Shown here piece after piece: positions 50,588-57,761 of a stretch of 64,000 bases of DNA. The notes beneath the pieces were generated by a model. That model was given only the letters and a program-made list of their open reading frames with translations. It did not search any database and was not told the DNA's origin. A program made the translations under genes and the position numbers. This DNA is from CAIWHR01 sp039931775 (lineage in GTDB: Bacteria; Pseudomonadota; Gammaproteobacteria; Burkholderiales; Casimicrobiaceae). Where the stretch lies: positions 1 through 64,000 of the forward strand of contig JBDTRG010000065.1 of assembly GCA_039931775.1 (NCBI GenBank), in the 5' to 3' direction. Within the stretch, counting starts at the first letter, position 1. Each line of letters starts with the position of its first letter.

Positions 50588-52855
50588 ATGAAAATGACAA
50601 AACGACATCTCGCCCTCCCTTGCGCCGCGCTCGTGGCCGTCGTACTCGTCACCGCGTGCGCGACGTCGCCGGATGTCGGTCAGCCCCCCACGTTGAAGAG
50701 CCTGCCGAACCGCGGGACGTCGAACGTGTCGATGGCGCTCGCGGAAGGCGCGGAGAAGGGCCAGGTGCAAACGCCTCCGCCGGTCGAAGACAAGTCGCGC
50801 CTGTTCAAAGGGACGGGCGTGCTGGTCAAGGGCCAGCAGCAAGGCGGTGGCCTCCCGTCGGGGCCGGTCGTCGTGCAGCAGGGCGGTGGCGGCGTCGTCC
50901 TCAACTTCGAGGGCGCCGATCTGCGCGAAGTGGTGAGGAACATCCTCGGCGACATCCTGAACGAGAGCTACACGATCGACCCGTCGGTGGGCGGCCAGGT
51001 CACGATCCGCACGGCGTCTGGCATCCCGCGCGATGCGCTGATCGCAACGCTGGAGACGCTGCTGCGAATGAACGGCGCGGCGATGGTCAAGGAGGGCGGC
51101 CTCTACAAGATCCTGCCGAGCGCCGCTGCCGTTCGCGGCAACATCACGCCGCAGCTCGGCAATTCACAGCGCGCGCTGCCGTCTGGCTTTTCGGTGCAGA
51201 TCGTGCCGCTGCGCTTCGTCGGCGTCCGCGAAATGGTGCGCATCCTCGAGCCGTTCGTGAAGGACGCGACCGCTGTGCGTCCCGATGATCTGCGCAACAT
51301 GCTGATCCTCGCCGGATCGGAGCGCGAGTTGAAGCACCTGCTCGAGACCATCGACACGTTCGACGTCGACTGGATGGCCGGCATGTCGGTCGGCCTGTTT
51401 ACGCTGCAGTTCGCCGACGTGAAGGCGGTCACCGCGGAGATCGACAAGGCGATCGGCGACCGCAACACCGGCCCGCTCGCGGGGATCCTGCGGATCATTC
51501 CGATCGAGCGGTTGAATGCGTTCCTCGTGATCACGCCGCAGCCGGCCTATCTCGAAGAGGCGAAGAAGTGGGTGGTGCGCCTCGATCAGCCCGGGACGGG
51601 CGATGGCCCGCGATTCTTCGTGTACAACCTTCAGAACACCCGGGCGGAGAAGCTCGCGCCGCTCTTGCAGCAGGCCTTCAGCGGCCGCGCCGCGCCGGCG
51701 GCGGCGCCGAGCGCGCCGACCGTCGCGCCCGGAACGCCGGCCGGCACGATCGTTTCGCCGCCGCAGTACCAGCCGACGCCGACCACGCCGCAGCCGCAGG
51801 TTGTCATCCAGGACCAGCGACCCCAGGCGACGCCCGCGGCGGCGACCGGCGCGGCGGCGGCCGCCGGACTCGGCATCATCCGCAACATTCAGGTCGTCGC
51901 CGACAAGGACAACAACACGCTGCTGATCGTCGCCACCGCGCCCGAGTACACGGTGATCGAGGCGGCGGTGAAAAAGCTCGACGTTCCGGCGCGCCAGGTG
52001 ATGATCGAAGTCACGATCGCGCAGGTGGCGCTGACCGACGAAATCAACTTCGGCGTCGAGTGGCTGTTCAAGGGCGGCGCCCCGTCTGGGCGGGGCACGG
52101 GCGGCAATATCACGCGCAGCACGCCGCTCAATCCGCTGTCGAATGCGGCGACGGACCCGGCGCTTTCGCTCGCCAAGGGGTTCGTCTACATCATCAACAA
52201 TGCGAACTTCCCCGGCGGCATCCAGGCGATTCTGCACCTGCTCGACACGTACGGCGATACCAAGGTCATCGCCAACCCGCATCTCGGGGCGCTCGACAAC
52301 CAGAAGGCGACGATCAAGTCGGGCGAGCGGATTCCGATCAACCAGCAGACGAACGTCGGCGGGACGGTCAACGGCGTCGTGACGACGACATCGCAGTACA
52401 TCGACACCGGCGTGCTGTTGCAGGTGACGCCGCACATCAACGCCGGCGGACTCGTGACGCTCGACGTTCAGGCGGAGGTGAGCGACCCCGGCAACTTCGT
52501 CCCTGGCGAAGCCCCGCCGATCAACACCCGTTCCGTGCAGACGATGGTCAGCGTGCAGTCCGGCCAGACGATGGTGATGGGCGGCCTCATCGGCGAGACC
52601 AAGCAGTTGAGCTCGTCGGGCCTGCCGCTGCTCTCGCGCATCCCGATCATCGGCGGGCTGTTCGGCGAGCAGACGATCAAGAACAACCGAACCGAACTCA
52701 TCATGTTCATCACGCCGCGCGTGGTCGAGAACGAGTTCGACGTGAAGAACGTGATCGACGATCTGCGTCGCCGGATGGGACGCCTCGATGAGGAGTTTCC
52801 GCGTACGAAGATCGAGGCGAAGCCGGCACAACCGCCTGCGGCCGCGCCGCAATGA
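50588..52855 (+). CDS. gspD: Type II secretion secretin GspD with lipoprotein signal
   Basis: Outer-membrane secretin channel, 755 residues. The N terminus has a lipobox ending VTAC (Cys24), so it may be lipid-anchored. A 75-residue linker precedes the N0 domain (VVLNFEGADLREVVRNILGDIL). The N1-N3 domains (about 180-430) include a Pro/Gln/Ala-rich insert near 375-430, and the secretin core follows, with VMIEVTIAQVALTDEINFGVEW, GALDNQKATIKSGERIP and VMGGLIGETKQ..SSGLPLLSRIPIIGGLFG. No pilotin gene is in the window, which fits a self-piloting lipo-secretin. It ends the T2SS operon. Confidence 0.95.
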   Translation: MKMTKRHLALPCAALVAVVLVTACATSPDVGQPPTLKSLPNRGTSNVSMALAEGAEKGQVQTPPPVEDKSRLFKGTGVLVKGQQQGGGLPSGPVVVQQGGGGVVLNFEGADLREVVRNILGDILNESYTIDPSVGGQVTIRTASGIPRDALIATLETLLRMNGAAMVKEGGLYKILPSAAAVRGNITPQLGNSQRALPSGFSVQIVPLRFVGVREMVRILEPFVKDATAVRPDDLRNMLILAGSERELKHLLETIDTFDVDWMAGMSVGLFTLQFADVKAVTAEIDKAIGDRNTGPLAGILRIIPIERLNAFLVITPQPAYLEEAKKWVVRLDQPGTGDGPRFFVYNLQNTRAEKLAPLLQQAFSGRAAPAAAPSAPTVAPGTPAGTIVSPPQYQPTPTTPQPQVVIQDQRPQATPAAATGAAAAAGLGIIRNIQVVADKDNNTLLIVATAPEYTVIEAAVKKLDVPARQVMIEVTIAQVALTDEINFGVEWLFKGGAPSGRGTGGNITRSTPLNPLSNAATDPALSLAKGFVYIINNANFPGGIQAILHLLDTYGDTKVIANPHLGALDNQKATIKSGERIPINQQTNVGGTVNGVVTTTSQYIDTGVLLQVTPHINAGGLVTLDVQAEVSDPGNFVPGEAPPINTRSVQTMVSVQSGQTMVMGGLIGETKQLSSSGLPLLSRIPIIGGLFGEQTIKNNRTELIMFITPRVVENEFDVKNVIDDLRRRMGRLDEEFPRTKIEAKPAQPPAAAPQ

Positions 52856-52935
52856 CCGGGTCGACGCGAGGCGACTTGCGACGCCGGAGGTGTGCGCCAG
52901 CACTGGCGAAAGCGTCTCCCATTGGCGACAGTTCG

Positions 52936-52963
52936 GCTTTTTGTCGAGATTTCCCGAAAAAGC
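52936..52963. terminator. Possible terminator hairpin after gspD
   Basis: GCTTTTT (52936-52942) can pair with AAAAAGC (52957-52963) around a 14-base loop. There is no long T-run, so it is a weak or rho-assisted terminator at best. Confidence 0.3.
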
Positions 52964-53039
52964 GTCGTTAATCCCCGACATCTCGCTGTTGCTGACCTGC
53001 AACAGCCAACGAACGGTTTCTTTTGGGGCAAATCGCCGA

Positions 53040-53066
53040 TTGACGATGCCGGGGGATTTCTATAGT
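53040..53066 (+). promoter_or_regulatory. Candidate promoter for the lipoprotein gene
   Basis: TTGACG (53040-53045) and TATAGT (53061-53066) are near-consensus elements, but the 15-base spacer is short. It is 98 bases before the lipoprotein start. Confidence 0.4.
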
Positions 53067-53164
53067 CTCAAATCAAGGATTGCAGCGCCGACGCGTTGTT
53101 GCAGTGGTAGTTCGCAGTCCGTTGCGCGATCGGCGCTTGACCAGTGGCACGAGGCACAGTCCTG

Positions 53165-53635
53165 ATGAAACGGTATTCGCAATCGAGCCGCGAAGGGCGG
53201 CAGCGAGCAACGGGTTGGTGGTTTCGCGGTATCGCCCTCGGGGCCATGATCGTGGCCGCAGGGTGTTCGACGACCGGCGCGCTGACGAAGGACACGCCGT
53301 CCGACGTCAAGTCCGCTGCAGTCAAGGAGCGGTCGAACGCCCGGTGGGCGGCGCTGATCAAGGGCGACAAGGATGCGGCCTACGCGTACCTCAGCCCGGG
53401 GACGCGCAGCCTGATCACGATCGAGCAGTACCGTGGGAGAGTGCAGACAGGGGGTTTTCGGGCCGTGCAGATCGAAAAGGTCGACTGCGAGCCGGAAACC
53501 TGCAATGTAGGACTGATGCTCACGTACGACTATGTCGCCCCGAAGGGAGTGGGGTCGGCAAAGGGGATTACGACCTACGTGCAGGAGACGTGGGTGCTGG
53601 AAAACGGTCAGGCGTGGTTCGTCATGCGCCCCTAG
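53165..53635 (+). CDS. Small lipoprotein of unknown function
   Basis: A 156-residue predicted lipoprotein: basic N terminus, hydrophobic stretch and lipobox VAAGC (Cys34). The mature part (VKERSNARWAALIKGDKDAAYAYLSPGTRSLITIEQYRGRV..GGFRAVQIEKVDC) looks like an NTF2/SnoaL-like fold and resembles the DUF4864-like protein at 7274. Two cysteines (CEPETC) could form a disulfide. It lies between the secretin and the secreted proteins, so a pilotin-like or accessory role is conceivable but not shown. Confidence 0.8.
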   Translation: MKRYSQSSREGRQRATGWWFRGIALGAMIVAAGCSTTGALTKDTPSDVKSAAVKERSNARWAALIKGDKDAAYAYLSPGTRSLITIEQYRGRVQTGGFRAVQIEKVDCEPETCNVGLMLTYDYVAPKGVGSAKGITTYVQETWVLENGQAWFVMRP

Positions 53636-53749
53636 GCGAAGGTCGGAAGTTGCAAATTTTCCACAGTTTTCCGGATGGGGTTTTGAGGCGGCACCTAATT
53701 CGTTCGACAAAAGGAGTGGGCGGTACTAACATTCCCGTGCTGTTGGTTC

Positions 53750-53765
53750 TAAAGTGATCACTTTA
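53750..53765. promoter_or_regulatory. Perfect 16-base palindrome, possible operator
   Basis: TAAAGTGATCACTTTA is perfectly self-complementary and lies 36 bases before the start of the secreted protein gene, in an AT-rich stretch. It looks like a dimeric regulator site; the TGATCA core resembles Fnr/Crp half-site ends without the usual spacing. Confidence 0.55.
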
Positions 53766-53801
53766 AATCGCAAATCGCAAACAGAGGAGTTATCACCAAC
53801 C

Positions 53802-55214
53802 ATGAATACGTTCAACAGAAAATCGTTGTATGCCGCGCTTGCCGGTCTGGGCGCCCTCAGCGGGATGGGGGCTGCGGATGCGGTCAACCTGTCCCCCGAA
53901 GGCTTGGGTCAGGTCCTGATCTATCCGTACTACACGGTCCGCAACGGGGCGCAGGGCTTCGCCTACAACACCCTCCTTTCGGTGGTCAATACGACCGCCT
54001 CTGCGAAGGCCGTGAAGGTCCGCTTCCTGGAAGGCAAAAACTCCCGCGAAGTGCTTGACTTTAACTTGTTCCTGTCGAAGTTCGACGTGTGGACGGCAAC
54101 GGTCATCTCGACGGCCACGGGTGCGGCCGTCACGTCGACGGACAAGTCCTGCATTCTGCCGGCGTATCTCGCCGCTGGCGGCCAGCCTTTCGTGAACTTT
54201 GCGTACGCCACCGATGGCGCGGACAGCTCGCTCGACCGCAGCCGCGAAGGCTATGTCGAAATCATCGAAATGGCGGACTTCCCCCTTGGGTCGTCGACGC
54301 AGATCAACATCACCCACTCGGGTGGCGTGCCGCACGACTGCGCAGCGAACACCGAAGCCCAAGCCGCGTTTGACGCGACGACCGGCTCGGGTGGCCTGTT
54401 CGGTTCGATGACGCTGATCAACGTGTTCGACGGCTCTGCGTATTCGCAGGACGCGACCGCGCTGGACAACTTCAACAAGAACTTCCCGATCTACTTCAAC
54501 GCCGGTCTGACGAGCCCGAACCTGAACAACGCCTCGCCCAGCACGAGCGTCGTGATCGCCAACGGCAACGCGGTTATCACCAACTGGACGCGGCCGGTTG
54601 ACGCCGTCAGCGCCACGCTGATGCACAACGCGGTGATGAACGAGTACTCGACCGAAGCGGCGATCCTGGCGAACACCGACTGGGTCATCACGATGCCGAC
54701 CAAGAATCTGTACGCCTCGGTCGGCACGGGCGCGGCGATCGCTCCGTTCCAACGCAACTTCAACGGCACGGCCGGCGCCTGCGACGACGTCGCACTGCAG
54801 ACGTGGGACCGCGAAGAGAGGAGCCCGAGCACCCCGGGTGGATTCTCGCCGCCGGCGAAGAACCCGATCGCGCAACTGTGCTGGGAAGCCAACGTCATCA
54901 CGTTCGCGTCGGCCGGTGTTCTGGGCTCGACGAACCAGAAGCAGATCGTGCTTGCGGCTGGCCAGATCAACGGTTGGGCGAAGCTGTCGTTCATCTACAG
55001 CAACGCCATCCTGATCGGTGGAACGACGACGACGGTTCAACTGGTCGGCTCCGTGGGCACCTTCTCGTCGGCGTCGGCGACGTACGCCGGCCTGCCGGTG
55101 GTTGGCTTCGCGGTCCAGGCCTACAACAACAACGTTATCGTGGTCAACGGCAAGAACGTCCAGTCGACCTACGGTGCGGACTTCGGTCACCGCTTCAGCA
55201 CCCTGGTTCAGTAA
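53802..55214 (+). CDS. Secreted or surface protein of unknown function
   Basis: A 470-residue exported protein with a clear signal peptide (cleavage about residue 27, AADA then VNLS). The mature protein opens with SPEGLGQVLIYPYYTVRNGAQGF.YNTLLSVVNTT and is rich in Asn, Thr, Ser and Ala with beta-like patterning. Four cysteines could give two disulfides. I recall similar uncharacterised proteins in other betaproteobacteria, but know no function. GAGGAG lies 12 bases before ATG 53802. It has its own upstream palindrome and a strong terminator, suggesting an independent, well-expressed unit. A type II secretion substrate or surface-layer component is plausible. Confidence 0.85.
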   Translation: MNTFNRKSLYAALAGLGALSGMGAADAVNLSPEGLGQVLIYPYYTVRNGAQGFAYNTLLSVVNTTASAKAVKVRFLEGKNSREVLDFNLFLSKFDVWTATVISTATGAAVTSTDKSCILPAYLAAGGQPFVNFAYATDGADSSLDRSREGYVEIIEMADFPLGSSTQINITHSGGVPHDCAANTEAQAAFDATTGSGGLFGSMTLINVFDGSAYSQDATALDNFNKNFPIYFNAGLTSPNLNNASPSTSVVIANGNAVITNWTRPVDAVSATLMHNAVMNEYSTEAAILANTDWVITMPTKNLYASVGTGAAIAPFQRNFNGTAGACDDVALQTWDREERSPSTPGGFSPPAKNPIAQLCWEANVITFASAGVLGSTNQKQIVLAAGQINGWAKLSFIYSNAILIGGTTTTVQLVGSVGTFSSASATYAGLPVVGFAVQAYNNNVIVVNGKNVQSTYGADFGHRFSTLVQ

Positions 55215-55242
55215 TCGCAACCTGAGCTGTCGCGCACTACAG

Positions 55243-55275
55243 AAGGGCGGAACGCAAGTTCCGCCCTTTTTTCTT
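55243..55275 (+). terminator. Strong rho-independent terminator
   Basis: GGGCGGAAC (55245-55253), a GCAA tetraloop and GTTCCGCCC (55258-55266) form a perfect 9-bp stem, extended by AA/TT pairs and followed by TTTTTTCTTTT. Confidence 0.95.
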
Positions 55276-55487
55276 TTGCTTCGCTCCCGAAGTGGGAGGA
55301 CAATTGACGCTGGTTCGGGATGGATGCCGTGCCAACGAGGCATTTTGTGACGCAGGACGGCCGCATCGGGAACTCTTTGACGATGGCGGCAACCAAGGCA
55401 GGGGTCGTTGGTTGCGCGACCGGCACAGCGGGCGATACCGCCCGTCTGCAAGGTCCCGCCGCCCGTACGCAAAATATGGCGACGTCA

Positions 55488-55516
55488 TTGCCGTGCAGCT
55501 GTCGCTGGTGTATAAT
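55488..55516 (+). promoter_or_regulatory. Sigma-70 promoter of the Ig-like secreted protein gene
   Basis: TTGCCG (55488-55493), a 17-base spacer and a consensus TATAAT (55511-55516). The predicted transcript start leaves a leader of about 70 bases. Confidence 0.85.
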
Positions 55517-55590
55517 TTGCTTTAACTGTACGACGTATATAGCGAATTCCTATAAGTTTCAAGGGCGCTCAAGGCCTTAAAGGAGATTTC

Positions 55591-56709
55591 ATGCATCGCA
55601 ATTCGATCCGACGCGCCCTCGCTTCCATCGCACTCCTTTCCGCGGTCTCCGCGTTCTCCCCGGCGCACGCGGGCTCGATCACCCTGAGCGACGCGAATTG
55701 CGACAGCTTCACGCTTGTCGGTTCGCCCCCTAATCAGACGCTGTCCTGCGTCGTAACGAGCGTACCCGTGTGCACGGTCAATGGGCCGAGCACCGCACAG
55801 ATCAACACCTCGGTTACCTTGACCGCGCAATGCACCCCGGCCGCCACCAGTTATGCGTGGACAGGCGGAAACTGTACGACGGGACAGACGTGTAGCGCGA
55901 CCGAGCAATCTGCAGTCAACAGGAGTTACACCGTCACGGGAACCAACACCACCACCGGCACCGGTTCCCCGTCGGGAGCGCTTAACGTCGCCTGGACCAA
56001 TGCGCCGCCTGCAGTCCCGAGTGGTTGCACGCTGACCCCGAGCCCGACGAGCCTTCCCGCGGGCGGCGGAGCGGTAACGCTCACGGCCGCGTGCAGCGGC
56101 GGCGGCGCGGCGACGAACTACGCCTGGACAGGGGGAGCCATTCCTGCGAGCGGAACGTCGGCACAGGTCGCGACCAGCGTCACCGGGACGACGACCTTCA
56201 CCGTCCGGCCGAGCAACGGTGGCGGCAACGGTAACCTCGCCAGCGTGTCGGTGACGGTCGCCGGGTCCGGCGGCGGCGGCGGCGCCATCAGCTGCCCGGG
56301 CTACAGCAGCGTGATCGTGCTGAATCTCAACTATGCCGTGGGCGTCCAGTCTCGCGTAGTCACTACGTCGACGTTCGGAAACAACGACATCGTCGTCGCG
56401 AAGTTCACGACGGGAACGTTGTCCAATTATGGCAAGGGTGGCTTCCTGAACGTCGTCGAAAATTCGGACGGACCCGTCGTGCGGACCGCCGCCCTCAGCA
56501 CCACGCCGTGCGATTTCACGCAGGGGACCAACAATGTAGCGTCCAACATCGCCTGGCCGCAGATCAACTTCAGCGCGCCGAACTCCTACGGCACTCCGCT
56601 GCAGTCGAACACGACCTACTATCTCAACGTCATCAACAAGACCAACACCGGCACAGCAACGTGCAGTACCGGTGATTGCCCGGTTGCGGTGACGCTCCAG
56701 GGGCGCTAG
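55591..56709 (+). CDS. Secreted protein with two Ig/PKD-like repeats
   Basis: A 372-residue exported protein with a signal peptide (cleavage about residue 27, AHA). Two immunoglobulin/PKD-like modules (about 55-135 and 145-225) share the motif T-S/N-YAWTGG. A Gly-rich linker (GSGGGGG near 228) leads to a C-terminal domain (about 233-372) of unknown fold with paired cysteines. It is rich in Thr, Ser and Asn, so it could be O-glycosylated. AAAGGAG is the ribosome site. Its own promoter and terminator make it a single-gene unit. A surface adhesin-like or T2SS-exported role is inference. Confidence 0.85.
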   Translation: MHRNSIRRALASIALLSAVSAFSPAHAGSITLSDANCDSFTLVGSPPNQTLSCVVTSVPVCTVNGPSTAQINTSVTLTAQCTPAATSYAWTGGNCTTGQTCSATEQSAVNRSYTVTGTNTTTGTGSPSGALNVAWTNAPPAVPSGCTLTPSPTSLPAGGGAVTLTAACSGGGAATNYAWTGGAIPASGTSAQVATSVTGTTTFTVRPSNGGGNGNLASVSVTVAGSGGGGGAISCPGYSSVIVLNLNYAVGVQSRVVTTSTFGNNDIVVAKFTTGTLSNYGKGGFLNVVENSDGPVVRTAALSTTPCDFTQGTNNVASNIAWPQINFSAPNSYGTPLQSNTTYYLNVINKTNTGTATCSTGDCPVAVTLQGR

Positions 56710-56738
56710 CCTAGTTACGCGCAGTACCTTCCCACTTC

Positions 56739-56770
56739 AAAGCCCTGCGCAAGCGGGGCTTTGTCTTTTT
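56739..56770 (+). terminator. Rho-independent terminator
   Basis: AAAGCCC (56739-56745) pairs with GGGCTTT (56756-56762). The inner bases extend the stem to a GCAA tetraloop, and GTCTTTTT follows. It closes the Ig-like protein gene. Confidence 0.9.
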
Positions 56771-56782
56771 CCCGGAATTGAT

Positions 56783-57733
56783 ATGCTCCGACCATCTTGC
56801 ATTGCGATTGCCTGCGTTGCCGCATTCGTCGGGAGCGTCGCGACCGCGGCCGAGTTGCCGCCGGATGTCCTCGTCAAGTCCGGCCGTGTGACCATCACCC
56901 GCGCTGATTACGACCGTGAGATCGCGGCTGTCCGGCCGGACCTCCGGGCCGAGTTCGTCGCCAGCAGCGATCGCCTCGCCAAACTGTTGAACGCGATGCT
57001 CGAGGCCAAGACGCTGGCGGCCGAAGCGCGGGCGATGGGTCTCGACAAGGATCCGGAGATCCAGGCGCGCATTGCGATGCAGATCGAAAAGGTGCTGGCG
57101 GTTGCCCGCAGCGAGCAGATCGAACGCGAGGCCGGTGCTGCGTTCGATCTCCGGCGCGACGAGTTCATGGTCCGCGCGCGTGAAATGTATCTGCTCAACA
57201 AGGATCGGTTCACGCTGCCCGAACAGATCCGGGCGGCCCACATCCTCATCCGTACCGACAAGCGCAACGAGAAAGATGCGCTGAAGCTCGCGCAGGAGAT
57301 TCGTGCCCGCGCGGTCGCTGAAGGCGCCGACTTCACCGCGCTGGCGCGCCAGTATTCGGAGGATGCGACTGCGAAGACCAACGGCGGGAACCTCGGGTGG
57401 TTCGACGCGAGGCAGATGGACCGCGGATTCACGACGGGCGCATTTGCGCTCAAGAAGCCCGGCGAAATCAGCGAACCGGTGCTCTCGTCGTTCGGCTACC
57501 ACATCATCCGCCTCGACGAACGCAAGCCGGCGCAACTGCAGTCGTACGACGCCGTGAAGGACATGCTGTTGGCCGAAGTGAAGCGCGACTATGTCGGCCA
57601 GGTCCGGGCTGCCGCACGCGATGGGATCTCACGGGATTCCACCTTGCAGATCAACCAGCCGGCGATCGACGCGCTGGTCGTCAGGATCGATCCCGAAGCG
57701 ATCCGCAACGCCGGTGCCGTGAACCCCAAGTAG
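56783..57733 (+). CDS. Periplasmic parvulin-type peptidyl-prolyl isomerase
   Basis: A 316-residue exported foldase of the PpiC/SurA/PrsA type. The signal peptide ends near residue 22 (ATA). An N-terminal chaperone-like helical region (about 35-140) precedes a single rotamase domain (about 148-255) with IRAAHILIRTD, DFTALARQYSEDATAKTNGGNLGWF and SSFGYHIIRLDER. Only one parvulin domain is present, as in PrsA/PpiD-like proteins; SurA has two. It sits directly after the secreted-protein genes, so it may assist folding of exported proteins. Confidence 0.92.
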   Translation: MLRPSCIAIACVAAFVGSVATAAELPPDVLVKSGRVTITRADYDREIAAVRPDLRAEFVASSDRLAKLLNAMLEAKTLAAEARAMGLDKDPEIQARIAMQIEKVLAVARSEQIEREAGAAFDLRRDEFMVRAREMYLLNKDRFTLPEQIRAAHILIRTDKRNEKDALKLAQEIRARAVAEGADFTALARQYSEDATAKTNGGNLGWFDARQMDRGFTTGAFALKKPGEISEPVLSSFGYHIIRLDERKPAQLQSYDAVKDMLLAEVKRDYVGQVRAAARDGISRDSTLQINQPAIDALVVRIDPEAIRNAGAVNPK

Positions 57734-57761
57734 CAACGGGGGGCGCACGATAGCCTCGCCC

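Larger units (their letters stand above)
52856..53164. other. Intergenic region after gspD
   Basis: 309 bases with no gene that I can support. It holds an AT-rich hairpin near 52936-52963 and a promoter-like pair at 53040-53066, both annotated separately. The last third includes repeated TTGCAG words. Base composition is less GC-rich than the flanking genes, consistent with a regulatory spacer. Confidence 0.45.
55215..55590. other. Intergenic region between two secreted-protein genes
   Basis: 376 bases. The left end is the terminator at 55243-55275; the right end has a sigma-70 promoter at 55488-55516 and an AAAGGAG ribosome site before the next ATG. The middle 200 bases hold only short open frames with no ribosome site or recognisable product. 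Confidence 0.5.
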
